The notes under the pieces were generated by a model. That model searched no databases. It was not told the origin of the DNA and was given only the letters and a program-made list of their open reading frames with translations. A program made the translations under genes and the position numbers. A stretch of 64,000 nucleotides of DNA from an uncultured Lachnospiraceae bacterium. GTDB taxonomy: Bacteria; Bacillota; Clostridia; Lachnospirales; Lachnospiraceae. Shown here one piece after another: positions 34,379-43,466 of this stretch (its first letter is position 1; every line of letters starts with the position of its first letter). The DNA lies in NCBI GenBank assembly GCA_934432595.1, contig CAKRYR010000009.1, positions 31,173 through 95,172 on the forward strand, given 5' to 3'.

Positions 34379-34489
34379 GTTTCATTCCTCCTTAAATATA
34401 TTCTTTCTGATACAATCCTTGAAAAAAAATATATCCCGTTATTTCAAACTAATTAACATTTACTCTCTATCCTTAACTCAAACCACCAT

Positions 34490-34498
34490 ATTTTAGCA
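34490..34498 (-). promoter_or_regulatory. Extended -10 promoter candidate for ftsZ
   Basis: On the minus strand TGC-TAAAAT is an extended -10 element about 112 bases before the ftsZ start, without a clear -35. It is next to the direct repeat TTAGCATAA-TAAA (34493 and 34509 regions) and an inverted repeat GTAAAC/GTTTAC (34518-34523 with 34530-34535). This would let ftsZ be expressed apart from the dcw operon. Confidence 0.4.
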
Positions 34499-34588
34499 TA
34501 AATAAATATTAGCATAAGTAAACAATCATGTTTACTCTACTATATGATATATTTTTTTATCTAAAATATCAAGTATTTTTTTAATTAT

Positions 34589-36034
34589 TTAATTATTTTT
34601 ATTAAAAATTATTCTATTTTGACCTTCTACATAATTTTCCATATGTAGTGTCCCTTTTAAATTCTTCTTTTTTGCTTCCTTTAACATGTTTTGCAATTTT
34701 GCTAATTGCTCATCATATGCTTCCTTCTTACCAAGTAAAATAGTAATATCTCCACTATATAATGTCATATTATAATTCTTATCAAAATTAATTTCTCCAA
34801 TATCTAACTGATATTTTGAAATTTGTTGTGTAACTGCTAATATGACATCAAATATCTCCTCATCTTTAACTTTAATTTTCTTATATAACTTTACTTCTTC
34901 AAAATTTAACCCTGTAATATAAGGTATTGTATTTTGTTTTTTATTAGAGGTTTCTACTACTAAACCATCCTTATCAAAATATATAAATTGATTCATATAG
35001 CTTGTGCATCCAATAATTTTTTTATCATATGCCTTTATCTTAACAGTATTTTTATCAACCCATGAAACATCTATGTATTCTATAAAAGGAATCTTTTTCT
35101 GTTCTGAATATCTATACTTTAAAAATAAATAAATTGAATTATGGTCTAGCATACTATCCATAACCATTTCTTTTATTTCATCTTTAGTATAATTAGACCC
35201 CTCATCTATAATAGTAGTTTTTATCATTGTAAAAGACATTACAGTACTTAATATAATAATTACTACTGCTATACTTGCAATAACTGCAACTCTTTTATAA
35301 TTAACTTCTCTTAATCTTTCTGCAATAGCTTCTTTTCTTTCCTGTCGTTTAATTATCTTATTACGTTTTTCCCTCTCTTTTCTTAATCTCTCAACCTCAG
35401 AAATATCAGTTACATTATTCTTCTCAGTATCAATCTTTAAGTTTTGTTTTTTATCTGCATTATTCTGATATTTTCTTGTATTTATTTCTTGTTCTTTTTT
35501 CCCTTTTTCGTTATTCTTTTTATTATTTATCTCTTGTCTCTTTCTATCCTTTTCGTTAACTTTATTATTATTTATATTCTGTCTATTTCTTTCTTTTCCT
35601 TTTTCTGTTTCTTTATATATCTTACTATTTATATTTTGTCTCTTATTATCTCTATTTCCATCCTTATTTTTATGTTCCTTCTGAATATTTTGATGTTCCT
35701 TACTATGATTACCTTCTAATGTATCCCTATTTCTTTTTTTGTTGCTTACTTCTCTATCTATTTTCTTACCATTACTTTTATTATTGTCTTTATTTCTTAA
35801 AGATTGATTTTTAGCAACAGCTTTTTTTTCATCACCACTGTTTTCTCTACTATCATCCTCTTCATAATTATCAAACTTAGGTCTAAAAATATCTTCTCTA
35901 TTCTTCCTAGCCTTCATCTGTTCTAACTGTTCTATACCTGTTTTTCTTATAGGTACTTCATATTTCTTCTCATACTTTGCAGTGGTCTTATTTATTTTTT
36001 CTTTTCTTACTTCATTTGATTCTTTTTTTTCCAT
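34589..36034 (-). CDS. ftsQ: FtsQ/DivIB-like division protein with long charged cytoplasmic repeat tail
   Basis: FtsQ/DivIB stabilises the FtsL-FtsI-FtsW division complex. The 481-residue protein has a single transmembrane helix at about residues 248-270, followed by a POTRA domain (TTIIDEGSNYTKDEIKEMVMDSMLDHNSIYLFLKYRYSEQKKIPFIEYIDVSWVDKNTVKIKAYDKKIIG) and a C-terminal FtsQ region (FIYFDKDGLVVETSNKK...IPYITGLNFEEVKL). What is unusual is the 245-residue cytoplasmic N-terminus, which is Lys/Asn/Glu-rich and in residues 131-196 shows about four imperfect repeats of a 15-residue unit with core RQ-x-IN-x-K-x-x-EK. Usual family members have 20-100 residues here. Confidence 0.9.
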   Translation of the reverse strand: MEKKESNEVRKEKINKTTAKYEKKYEVPIRKTGIEQLEQMKARKNREDIFRPKFDNYEEDDSRENSGDEKKAVAKNQSLRNKDNNKSNGKKIDREVSNKKRNRDTLEGNHSKEHQNIQKEHKNKDGNRDNKRQNINSKIYKETEKGKERNRQNINNNKVNEKDRKRQEINNKKNNEKGKKEQEINTRKYQNNADKKQNLKIDTEKNNVTDISEVERLRKEREKRNKIIKRQERKEAIAERLREVNYKRVAVIASIAVVIIILSTVMSFTMIKTTIIDEGSNYTKDEIKEMVMDSMLDHNSIYLFLKYRYSEQKKIPFIEYIDVSWVDKNTVKIKAYDKKIIGCTSYMNQFIYFDKDGLVVETSNKKQNTIPYITGLNFEEVKLYKKIKVKDEEIFDVILAVTQQISKYQLDIGEINFDKNYNMTLYSGDITILLGKKEAYDEQLAKLQNMLKEAKKKNLKGTLHMENYVEGQNRIIFNKNN

Positions 36035-36059
36035 AAATACTCCAATCTAACAATATCAA

Positions 36060-37223
36060 CTATTCACTTTTAGACTTATTAGACATCTGATTAGATACAC
36101 TCAGCACTATTCCTATCTCTGCCATTAATATACTAACTGACGTACCACCATAACTAATAAAAGGAAGTGGAACACCTGTTGATGGAACTGCATTTGTTAC
36201 AACTGCAATATTAAGTATAACTTGCACTGCTATATGTACAAATACACCTACACATATCAATGAGCCAAACAAATCTTGTGCGTTTAATCCTATAATAAAT
36301 ATTCTATAAAGTAATAGAACAAATAATAAGATTACTGAAACCGCCCCAAATAGTCCTAACTCTTCACAAATAATAGTAAATATCATATCATTGTGTGCTT
36401 CAGGTATAAATCCTAACTTTTGTTTACTATCACCTAACTGAGTTCCAAATAATCCTCCTGATGCTATAGCATACAATCCTTGTAATATCTGATATCCCTT
36501 TGGATTAGTCTCAATATTTTTCCAAATATCAATTCTCTCAGCTCTATATGCCTGACTTCCTAAAAATATATATGCTGCGACACCAACAACTGCAAAAGCT
36601 AAGAACAAATAATAATACCATGTCTTCTTACTAGCGACAAAACACATTCCAGCAACAATTGCTGCAACTATTATCGCTGTACTTAAGTTTGCTACAGCAA
36701 TTGGTATAATTAAAATCATGCTAATTGCAAAAATGATCAAAAATCCTCCTAATGTGTCCAATGTTCTTGGTGCCTTTTGAATAAGATATGCCATAAAAAT
36801 AATTATAGCAACTTTACTAAGCTCTGAAGGTTGAAAAGTTGTAAAACCAAGATTTATCCATCTTTTTTTACCATGGCTTTCAACACCAAATACTAATACA
36901 AAAAATTGTAAAACCACACATAAAAAGAATAATAACATAGCTATATTCACATTAAAATTTCTTAGTTTCTTTCTAAAAATTCTATAATCAATTTTGGACA
37001 CAGCTATCATTGCAAAAAGTCCCAAAATTATAGCAATTCCTTGACCTTTTACAAATTTGGTTGAATCATTAAAATCACGTTGAGCGATATATGAACTTGT
37101 ACTATATATCATAACCAACCCAAAACACACCATAAAAAAGGTTATAAATAATAGTGTATAATCATAATATGTATTCATACCTTTTTTTCTAGGTGTAGAA
37201 ATTCTACTTCTTCTTCTAACCAT
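36060..37223 (-). CDS. ftsW: FtsW/RodA/SpoVE (SEDS) peptidoglycan glycosyltransferase
   Basis: SEDS proteins polymerise lipid II, here at the division site. The roughly 390-residue protein has ten predicted transmembrane helices and the SEDS motifs: FGLVMIYSTSSYIAQRDF near the N-terminus, KRWINLGFTTFQPSELSKVAIIIFMAY, PEAHNDMIFTIICEELGLFG, and NAVPSTGVPLPFISYGGTSVSILMAEIGIVLSVSNQ. The start at 37223 (MVRRRSR) follows GGAGG with eight bases; MEAAKMV or MFMEAAK (37244) are alternatives with AGGAG. It lies between murD and ftsQ. By position it could correspond to SpoVE instead of FtsW. Confidence 0.95.
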   Translation of the reverse strand: MVRRRSRISTPRKKGMNTYYDYTLLFITFFMVCFGLVMIYSTSSYIAQRDFNDSTKFVKGQGIAIILGLFAMIAVSKIDYRIFRKKLRNFNVNIAMLLFFLCVVLQFFVLVFGVESHGKKRWINLGFTTFQPSELSKVAIIIFMAYLIQKAPRTLDTLGGFLIIFAISMILIIPIAVANLSTAIIVAAIVAGMCFVASKKTWYYYLFLAFAVVGVAAYIFLGSQAYRAERIDIWKNIETNPKGYQILQGLYAIASGGLFGTQLGDSKQKLGFIPEAHNDMIFTIICEELGLFGAVSVILLFVLLLYRIFIIGLNAQDLFGSLICVGVFVHIAVQVILNIAVVTNAVPSTGVPLPFISYGGTSVSILMAEIGIVLSVSNQMSNKSKSE

Positions 37224-37256
37224 CTTTGCTGCCTCCATAAACATTACTCCTAGTTT

Positions 37257-38612
37257 TTACAATTCATTAACAATTTTCTTAAATATATCTCCTCTTTCCT
37301 CATAATTCTTAAACATTCCCCAACTTGCACATGCAGGAGATAATAAAACAGCGTCCCCTTCATTTGCATTATCCTTGCATATATTGATAGCCTCTTCTAA
37401 AGAATCTGTCAACACAATATTTTTGAATCCTTTTTTCTTTGCCGCATCTGCGATTATTTCTCTTGTCTGCCCTATTAGTACTAGCATTTTTACTTTATCA
37501 CCAAAAGAATCAATCCATTCTCCGTAATCTGATTTCTTATCATATCCACCTGCAATTAATAGTGTTGGTGAAACCATGGCTTCTACAGCCTTTATAGCCG
37601 CATCAGGATTAGTTCCCTTTGAATCATTATAATACTTAACACCATATTTTTCAGTTACATACTCTATTCTATGCTCAACAGACTTAAATTTCTTAATTAC
37701 CTTCACAATTATTTCTAATGGTACACCAATTGCTATAGTAGCCAATACTGCTGCCATAACATTCTCATAATTATGTACGCCAAGTAATTTCAATTCATCT
37801 GTCCTACATACTTCTATATCCCTTGTTCCATCATTATATATAATCTTTGAGCCATCCAAATAAATACCATTACGCATTTTGTTCTTACTGCTAAAGTAAA
37901 GTACTCTTGCACTAATTTCTGATGCTCTTTTTCTTAATTCAGCATCCTCATAATTTAATATGCAATAATCATCTTCACCCTGATTTTTAGAAATGCTCAA
38001 CTTAGCATTTATATAATTTTCCATTGTGTGATGTCTATTCAAATGGTCTGGTGTAATATTTAATATAAGACTAACATTTGGTTTAAATTCTCTAATAGTC
38101 TCTAATTGAAAACTGCTAACTTCTGCAACTGTTACAGAATTATCTTTAGTCTTACTAACCATTTGTGTATATGGAATACCTATATTTCCTACAACAAATG
38201 CACTTTTAAAATAATCCTTTAATATTTCACCTATTATGGATGTTGTAGTTGTTTTCCCATTAGTTCCTGTTACCGCAATTATTTTGCCTTTTGAAAACAT
38301 GTATGCTAATTCAATCTCACCAATAACCGGTATTCCATCATCAGCAAATTGAAGTATATCTGGTAAATCAGTTGGAACTCCTGGGCTAAGGACAACAACT
38401 TCAATATTTTTTCTAATATTATTAGGTATAATCCCAACAATTATATGAACATCTATATCCTTTGAAAGTTGACTTTTCAACAATTCTATATCTGTATCCT
38501 TATTCCCATCAAATAAATATATGTCTGTATTAACTTTAGACAATAAACCTACTGCTGCTATCCCACTTTTTCCAGCTCCATATACCAATATCTTTTTTCC
38601 TTGGATATCCAT
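37257..38612 (-). CDS. murD: MurD, UDP-N-acetylmuramoylalanine-D-glutamate ligase
   Basis: MurD adds D-glutamate to UDP-MurNAc-L-Ala in the cytoplasm. The 451-residue protein has an N-terminal Rossmann domain (KKILVYGAGKSGIAAVGLL), the ATP-binding loop IAVTGTNGKTTTTSIIG near residue 112, NITPDHLNRHHTMENYINAKLSI, EHRIEYVTEKYGVKYYNDSKGTNPDAAIKAV, and the C-terminal LSPACASWGMFKNYEERGDIFKKIV. The start at 38612 (MDIQGKK) follows GGAGGAG; the frame is open through the ribosome binding site to a TTG at 38627. Confidence 0.98.
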   Translation of the reverse strand: MDIQGKKILVYGAGKSGIAAVGLLSKVNTDIYLFDGNKDTDIELLKSQLSKDIDVHIIVGIIPNNIRKNIEVVVLSPGVPTDLPDILQFADDGIPVIGEIELAYMFSKGKIIAVTGTNGKTTTTSIIGEILKDYFKSAFVVGNIGIPYTQMVSKTKDNSVTVAEVSSFQLETIREFKPNVSLILNITPDHLNRHHTMENYINAKLSISKNQGEDDYCILNYEDAELRKRASEISARVLYFSSKNKMRNGIYLDGSKIIYNDGTRDIEVCRTDELKLLGVHNYENVMAAVLATIAIGVPLEIIVKVIKKFKSVEHRIEYVTEKYGVKYYNDSKGTNPDAAIKAVEAMVSPTLLIAGGYDKKSDYGEWIDSFGDKVKMLVLIGQTREIIADAAKKKGFKNIVLTDSLEEAINICKDNANEGDAVLLSPACASWGMFKNYEERGDIFKKIVNEL

Positions 38613-38631
38613 TTTTTTCTCCTCCAATATT

Positions 38632-39588
38632 CTAATATGCTATCAAAGCTACCATACACATTATTGCTGTTATTATTGAGAACACAGCAACTACTCTTGT
38701 TTCAGACCAACCACACATTTCAAAATGATGATGTATTGGTGCCATTTTAAATATTCTCTTACCTTTTGTAATTTTAAAATATGATACTTGTAGCATAACT
38801 GATAGTATTTCTACAAAATAAATAATACCTACTAATAATATAAACAATGGCATTCTTAATACTATTGCCGTAGTTGCCACGAATCCACCTAATGCTAAAG
38901 ACCCTGTATCTCCCATAAATACTCTTGCTGGGTAAACATTATAAACTAAAAATCCTAACAAACTTCCCACTGTTGCAGTTGTTATAGATGATACATTATT
39001 TCCACTATAAAATGCTATGACTGTAAAAAATGTAGCAACTAAAACAGTAACACTTGATGCTAGACCATCAAGCCCATCTGTAAAATTAACACCATTCACT
39101 GTTCCTAATATTACAAAAAATACAAATGGAATAAATAGTACTCCTAAATCCCAAGTTTTACCGTGTGTAAACGGAATAATAATTTTCGTACCTAGCTCTG
39201 TATAAACTGTTATATAATACGAAAATACTCCTGTAACTATAATTTGCAATAATAATTTTTGCCATGCCTTCAAACCTAGATTTCTTTTCATAACAACCTT
39301 TATATAATCATCAAGAAATCCGATAATCCCGAAGCCCAATGTAACAAATAATACAGCAACTACTTCTGTATTACCTTTTATATAAAATAAAGAAGTTATA
39401 ACTATTCCAGCAAGGATAACAATTCCTCCCATAGTAGGAGTACCTGATTTTCCTTGATGCCACTTAGGACCTTCATCTCTTATATACTGTCCAAATTTTA
39501 ATTTTTTCAAAAAAGGAATAATAATTGGACATAATATTACGCTAATTGCAAATGCAATAATAGCTGGTAAAAACATTTGATAATTCAT
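38632..39588 (-). CDS. mraY: MraY, phospho-MurNAc-pentapeptide transferase
   Basis: MraY makes lipid I by moving phospho-MurNAc-pentapeptide onto undecaprenyl phosphate in the membrane. The 318-residue protein has about ten transmembrane helices and the family motifs GPKWHQGKSGTPTMGGIVIL, FLDDYIKVVMKRNLGLKAWQKLLLQ, VNFTDGLDGLASSV, VYPARVFMGDTGSLALGG and the histidine-rich APIHHHFEMCGWSETRVV. Length is typical. It follows the second class B PBP by 57 bases and precedes murD by 20. Confidence 0.98.
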   Translation of the reverse strand: MNYQMFLPAIIAFAISVILCPIIIPFLKKLKFGQYIRDEGPKWHQGKSGTPTMGGIVILAGIVITSLFYIKGNTEVVAVLFVTLGFGIIGFLDDYIKVVMKRNLGLKAWQKLLLQIIVTGVFSYYITVYTELGTKIIIPFTHGKTWDLGVLFIPFVFFVILGTVNGVNFTDGLDGLASSVTVLVATFFTVIAFYSGNNVSSITTATVGSLLGFLVYNVYPARVFMGDTGSLALGGFVATTAIVLRMPLFILLVGIIYFVEILSVMLQVSYFKITKGKRIFKMAPIHHHFEMCGWSETRVVAVFSIITAIMCMVALIAY

Positions 39589-39645
39589 TTCTGCACCTCT
39601 TTATGTATTTTTACTTATATTTGCTCTTTAATTAGTAATTATATT

Positions 39646-41403
39646 CTATTCTTGCGATATAATCAAGTTAGTATTTCCAGTATTTAGGATATTTTTAAAT
39701 ATTTTGGCTATTGCAGGTGCTGCAATAGTTCCTCCATAATATATTCCAACTGGTTCATCTATTAAAATTATACCAATTAAAGTAGGATTATTAGCTGGAG
39801 CAAATCCTAAAAAAGATGAAATATATTTTCCTGTTCTTCTTGGAAGCTTTTCTGAAGTCGCTGTTTTTCCACCAACTCTTATTCCCTCAATAGCAGCATT
39901 TTTTCCTGATCCTTCTGCAACAACTGCTTCTAATAATTCCTTCATTGTTTCACTTGTTTCTTTTGAAACAGCACCAGATTTCACGCTATAATCAAACTGT
40001 TTTACAATATTTTCTTCTTTATCTTTAACATTATAAGCAAAATGTGGAATAACAATATTTCCGCCATTTACTATTGCACTAGCAGCAACTAATAGTTGTA
40101 ATGGTGTAATTTGTATAGACTGACCAAAAGACATAGTTGCTAATTCTACAGGCTTAATATCTTTTATATTATGCATTATAGAATTTGCCTCTCCAGGTAC
40201 ATCAATTCCAGTTTTATTAAATAGCCCTAATTTTCTATACTCTTTATACATCTTTTCTGCCCCAACCCTAGCTCCAACTTCAATAAATACAGGATTACAT
40301 GAATTCTTAATTCCATCTCTAAAAGTTTCTTGTCCATGTCCTCCCACCTTATGGCATCTTATCTTCCTATCTTCTACAATTTTAAAACCAGGGCAATTGA
40401 ATTTATCATCAACCTTTAATACTTTTTCTTCAAAAGCGGCCGTAGCCGTTACCATTTTAAATGTTGAACCTGGTTCGTAAGTATCACTTATAGTAGCATT
40501 TCTCCACATTTCATTTAATAAATTATTCTTTTCTTTTTCATTTAAAGAATCCCAATCTAGATTATTTTTTTCTAAAATTCCTTTATTGTATTCATATGGT
40601 TTATTTAAATTAAACTCTGGTACATTTACCATTGCATATATTTCCCCATTCTGAGGATTCATAATGGTAACTTTAACATTTTTCGCCTGTTTCTCCTCCA
40701 TAACCTTTAATGCTGCATATTCTGCATATTCTTGTATATTAGCATCTAATGTTAACCACAAATCATACCCAGGTACCGGCTCAACCCTTCTTTCTGCCTC
40801 TTTATCCACCTCAATTCCATTTGCTGTTGTTGTCGTAAGAATCTTTCCTTCAACCCCTTTTAAATACTTTTCATATTTAGCTTCTAATCCGAGTATCCCT
40901 TGATTATCGCCACCTGTAAAGCCAATAACCTTAGATGCTAAAGAATCAAATGGATAAGTTCTTTTATAATCTTCATCTACCATAACGCCTTTTAATCCAA
41001 TATTACGAATTTCATCAGCTATTTTCTTATCTACATTAGCTTTTATTTTTTCAATTGAAGAATTTTTCTCAACCCTCTTTTGTACAATTTGCCGTGGAAT
41101 TTCTAATTTATCCGATAAGACCTGTATTACTTTAGTAGGATTCTTTATTTGACTGTGTATAACTGATATTGTACATACAGATTTATTAGTTGCTAAAACA
41201 GTACCATTTCTATCATAAATAGTTCCTCTAAGAGCTTTAATTTTTCTAACCCTTTCTCTTACTTCTACGGCTTTATTTCCATAATAATTGGCTCTATCTA
41301 CCATTAAGTAAATTAATCTTGCTGAAAGTCCAACAATTAAAATACTTATTATGATAAATACAGCCAATAATTTTCTTTTATTGAAAGTTCTAAATTTATG
41401 CAT
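39646..41403 (-). CDS. spoVD: Class B penicillin-binding protein (SpoVD/FtsI family) with KTA in place of KTG
   Basis: Class B PBPs cross-link peptidoglycan with SEDS partners. The 585-residue protein has one N-terminal transmembrane helix (about 13-33), a PBP dimer domain (RGTIYDRNGTVLATN), and a transpeptidase domain with SxxK in YEPGSTFKMVTATAAFEE and SxN in KNSCNPVF. The third motif reads VGGKTATSEKLP, with alanine where KTG is usual. No PASTA domain is present. By the Bacillus order (pbpB then spoVD after ftsL) this second PBP corresponds to SpoVD, for spore cortex synthesis, but that is inference by position. Confidence 0.85.
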   Translation of the reverse strand: MHKFRTFNKRKLLAVFIIISILIVGLSARLIYLMVDRANYYGNKAVEVRERVRKIKALRGTIYDRNGTVLATNKSVCTISVIHSQIKNPTKVIQVLSDKLEIPRQIVQKRVEKNSSIEKIKANVDKKIADEIRNIGLKGVMVDEDYKRTYPFDSLASKVIGFTGGDNQGILGLEAKYEKYLKGVEGKILTTTTANGIEVDKEAERRVEPVPGYDLWLTLDANIQEYAEYAALKVMEEKQAKNVKVTIMNPQNGEIYAMVNVPEFNLNKPYEYNKGILEKNNLDWDSLNEKEKNNLLNEMWRNATISDTYEPGSTFKMVTATAAFEEKVLKVDDKFNCPGFKIVEDRKIRCHKVGGHGQETFRDGIKNSCNPVFIEVGARVGAEKMYKEYRKLGLFNKTGIDVPGEANSIMHNIKDIKPVELATMSFGQSIQITPLQLLVAASAIVNGGNIVIPHFAYNVKDKEENIVKQFDYSVKSGAVSKETSETMKELLEAVVAEGSGKNAAIEGIRVGGKTATSEKLPRRTGKYISSFLGFAPANNPTLIGIILIDEPVGIYYGGTIAAPAIAKIFKNILNTGNTNLIISQE

Positions 41404-41501
41404 ATTAAACCAACTATAATTCTTATATTATATCTATATATTAAGTTTACAAAAATATGCACTTTTTAGAATATTTCTAATCAATTAGTTATTAATAATT
41501 T

Positions 41502-41591
41502 TTATTCACCAGTAATACCAGTATTACTATCATCAATAGTATTATTATTAGTATTATCTTCTACACCATTGTTACTATCGCTATCCTTTGA
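41502..41591 (-). other. Open-frame tail cut off from the upstream PBP gene by an in-frame TAA
   Basis: Directly after the stop codon of the PBP gene at 41592 the same frame stays open for 29 codons, SKDSDSNNGVEDNTNNNTID followed by DSNTGITGE, and then meets a second stop at 41502-41504. Acidic/Asn-rich tails of this kind are common at the C-terminus of class B PBPs, so this is probably the former end of the gene, separated by one nonsense change (or read through at low level). Confidence 0.6.
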
Positions 41592-43436
41592 TTAACTCTC
41601 TGGTTTAATATCTAAAAACGGTAACACCTCTTTTAATATATCTCTGCATAACTCTTGAGCAAATGTACTATGAGCCTGTTCTGCAACATTTGGCTCATCT
41701 ACTATTGCATATATAACTACTTCAGGCTCTTCAGCAGGAACGCAACCTATAAATGAAACTAAATACTTTCCGTTACCTCTTGGTAATTTTTGAGCTGTAC
41801 CTGTCTTACCACCAATAGAATACCCATCTATAGCAACATGACTAGCTGTTCCATCTGTAACCGTCTTTTTCATAGCCTTTCTTATAAATTCTGATGTTTC
41901 TTTTGTTATTACTTTATTTTTTAAAATAGGATCTATTCTTTTAACTGTACCACCTTGTGAGTTAACAATTTTACTTACTACATGTGGGACATAATAATTG
42001 CCACCATTTACCAAAGAAGAAAATCCAGCAATCAATTGAACCATAGTAACATTTATACCTTGTCCAAAACTTGAAGTTGCAAGTTCCACAGGTCCTAATG
42101 AATCTTCTGAGAAAATAATACCAGAACTTTCACCATTTAAATCTATACCCGTTTTTTTTCCAAAATTAAAATGTTCTTGATATCTAGCAAATATACCTTT
42201 TCCCATCTCTTTAGCTATCTTCATCATTCCATCATTACAAGACTTCATCAAAACTCCTGCTAAATCTAATGTTCCATGTCCAGAACGATTAGCACATTTG
42301 ATTTTAGATGTTCCACTAGCAACAACTTCTCCACCATCACAATAAAATGTATTTGTTGGTTTTGTAATATTTTCTTCTAATGCTGCTGCTACAACAAATG
42401 GCTTATATGTTGAACCTGGTTCATATGTATCACTAACACAATAATTTCTCCACATTTTATTTAGAGCCTCTAGTTTTTCTTTATCTGTCATTTCCTCAAT
42501 CGTATCTTTATCATAATAATCTGATAAATCACGAGGATCATTTAAATCATATATTCCATTAGAAGATGCCATTGCCAATATTTCGCCTGTATTAGGATTA
42601 ACCATTATTACTCCAGTATTTTTGCTTCCAACATCTTTATTAAATTTCTTGATATTTTTTTCAACAATACTTTGCATATTGCTATCTATTGTTGACACTA
42701 TTGTATTACCATCTTCAGCATTTTTAACTGTTCTCTCTAATCTTAAATCAGAATCATAATATCCATAAACTCTACCTGTAGAACCATTTAACTCTGTATT
42801 ATATTTTTCTTCTATTCCCCAATTTCCTTGATTCTTATCATATGTAAATCCAATAACAGAACTTGCAACAGAATTTAACGGATATGTTCTTTCATATTTT
42901 TCTTCAAACCAAAGAATTCTCTTTATAGGATTATAATCCTTTATGTTATCCTTTAAATAATCTTCATATCCATCAACAACTTTACTGCTTAATTCCTTTT
43001 TAACAATATAATACTGTGATTTTGATTTTTCTGAAAAAATACCATCTACTTCATTTTCATTTATCTTAAAATAATCAGTCAAAACCTTTTTTACTCTATC
43101 CTTATATAGATACCCATCTTTACCCTTTGTCAAAGCAAAACTAACATCTATCGCTAAATCATATTTTTTTATACTAGTTGCCATAATTACATTATTTCTA
43201 TCAACTATATCTCCTCTTCTAAAAGGAATTTCTGAACTAGTATAACTTTGCTGTGATAATACTCTTTTGGCATATTTATCACCATCTTTTATATTTATCT
43301 TAATTAGTATGCCTATCAAAACTAAAAGAGCTACTAAAACAGCACCAAATGCAAGCAAAAAATTTGCTTGCATTTTATATGTAATCTTCTTTTCTTTTTT
43401 CCTTCTTCTCATCTTATTCGTTCTACCTGTACTCAT
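41592..43436 (-). CDS. ftsI: Class B penicillin-binding protein, FtsI/PbpB-like
   Basis: This is the division transpeptidase candidate: it directly follows ftsL. The 614-residue protein has a basic cytoplasmic start, one transmembrane helix (about 24-46), the PBP dimer domain (PFRRGDIVDRNNVIMATS), and a transpeptidase domain with SxxK in YEPGSTYKPFVVAAALEE, SxN in MKSCNDGMMKIAKEM and KTG in IGGKTGTAQKLPRGNGKYLVSFIG. No PASTA domain is seen. The reading frame stays open after the stop codon for 29 more codons of acidic tail, so a nonsense codon may have shortened it. FtsI and SpoVD roles of the two tandem PBPs are assigned by order only. Confidence 0.9.
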   Translation of the reverse strand: MSTGRTNKMRRRKKEKKITYKMQANFLLAFGAVLVALLVLIGILIKINIKDGDKYAKRVLSQQSYTSSEIPFRRGDIVDRNNVIMATSIKKYDLAIDVSFALTKGKDGYLYKDRVKKVLTDYFKINENEVDGIFSEKSKSQYYIVKKELSSKVVDGYEDYLKDNIKDYNPIKRILWFEEKYERTYPLNSVASSVIGFTYDKNQGNWGIEEKYNTELNGSTGRVYGYYDSDLRLERTVKNAEDGNTIVSTIDSNMQSIVEKNIKKFNKDVGSKNTGVIMVNPNTGEILAMASSNGIYDLNDPRDLSDYYDKDTIEEMTDKEKLEALNKMWRNYCVSDTYEPGSTYKPFVVAAALEENITKPTNTFYCDGGEVVASGTSKIKCANRSGHGTLDLAGVLMKSCNDGMMKIAKEMGKGIFARYQEHFNFGKKTGIDLNGESSGIIFSEDSLGPVELATSSFGQGINVTMVQLIAGFSSLVNGGNYYVPHVVSKIVNSQGGTVKRIDPILKNKVITKETSEFIRKAMKKTVTDGTASHVAIDGYSIGGKTGTAQKLPRGNGKYLVSFIGCVPAEEPEVVIYAIVDEPNVAEQAHSTFAQELCRDILKEVLPFLDIKPES

Positions 43437-43466
43437 TTATAATGCTCCAATCCAAATATAAGCTAT

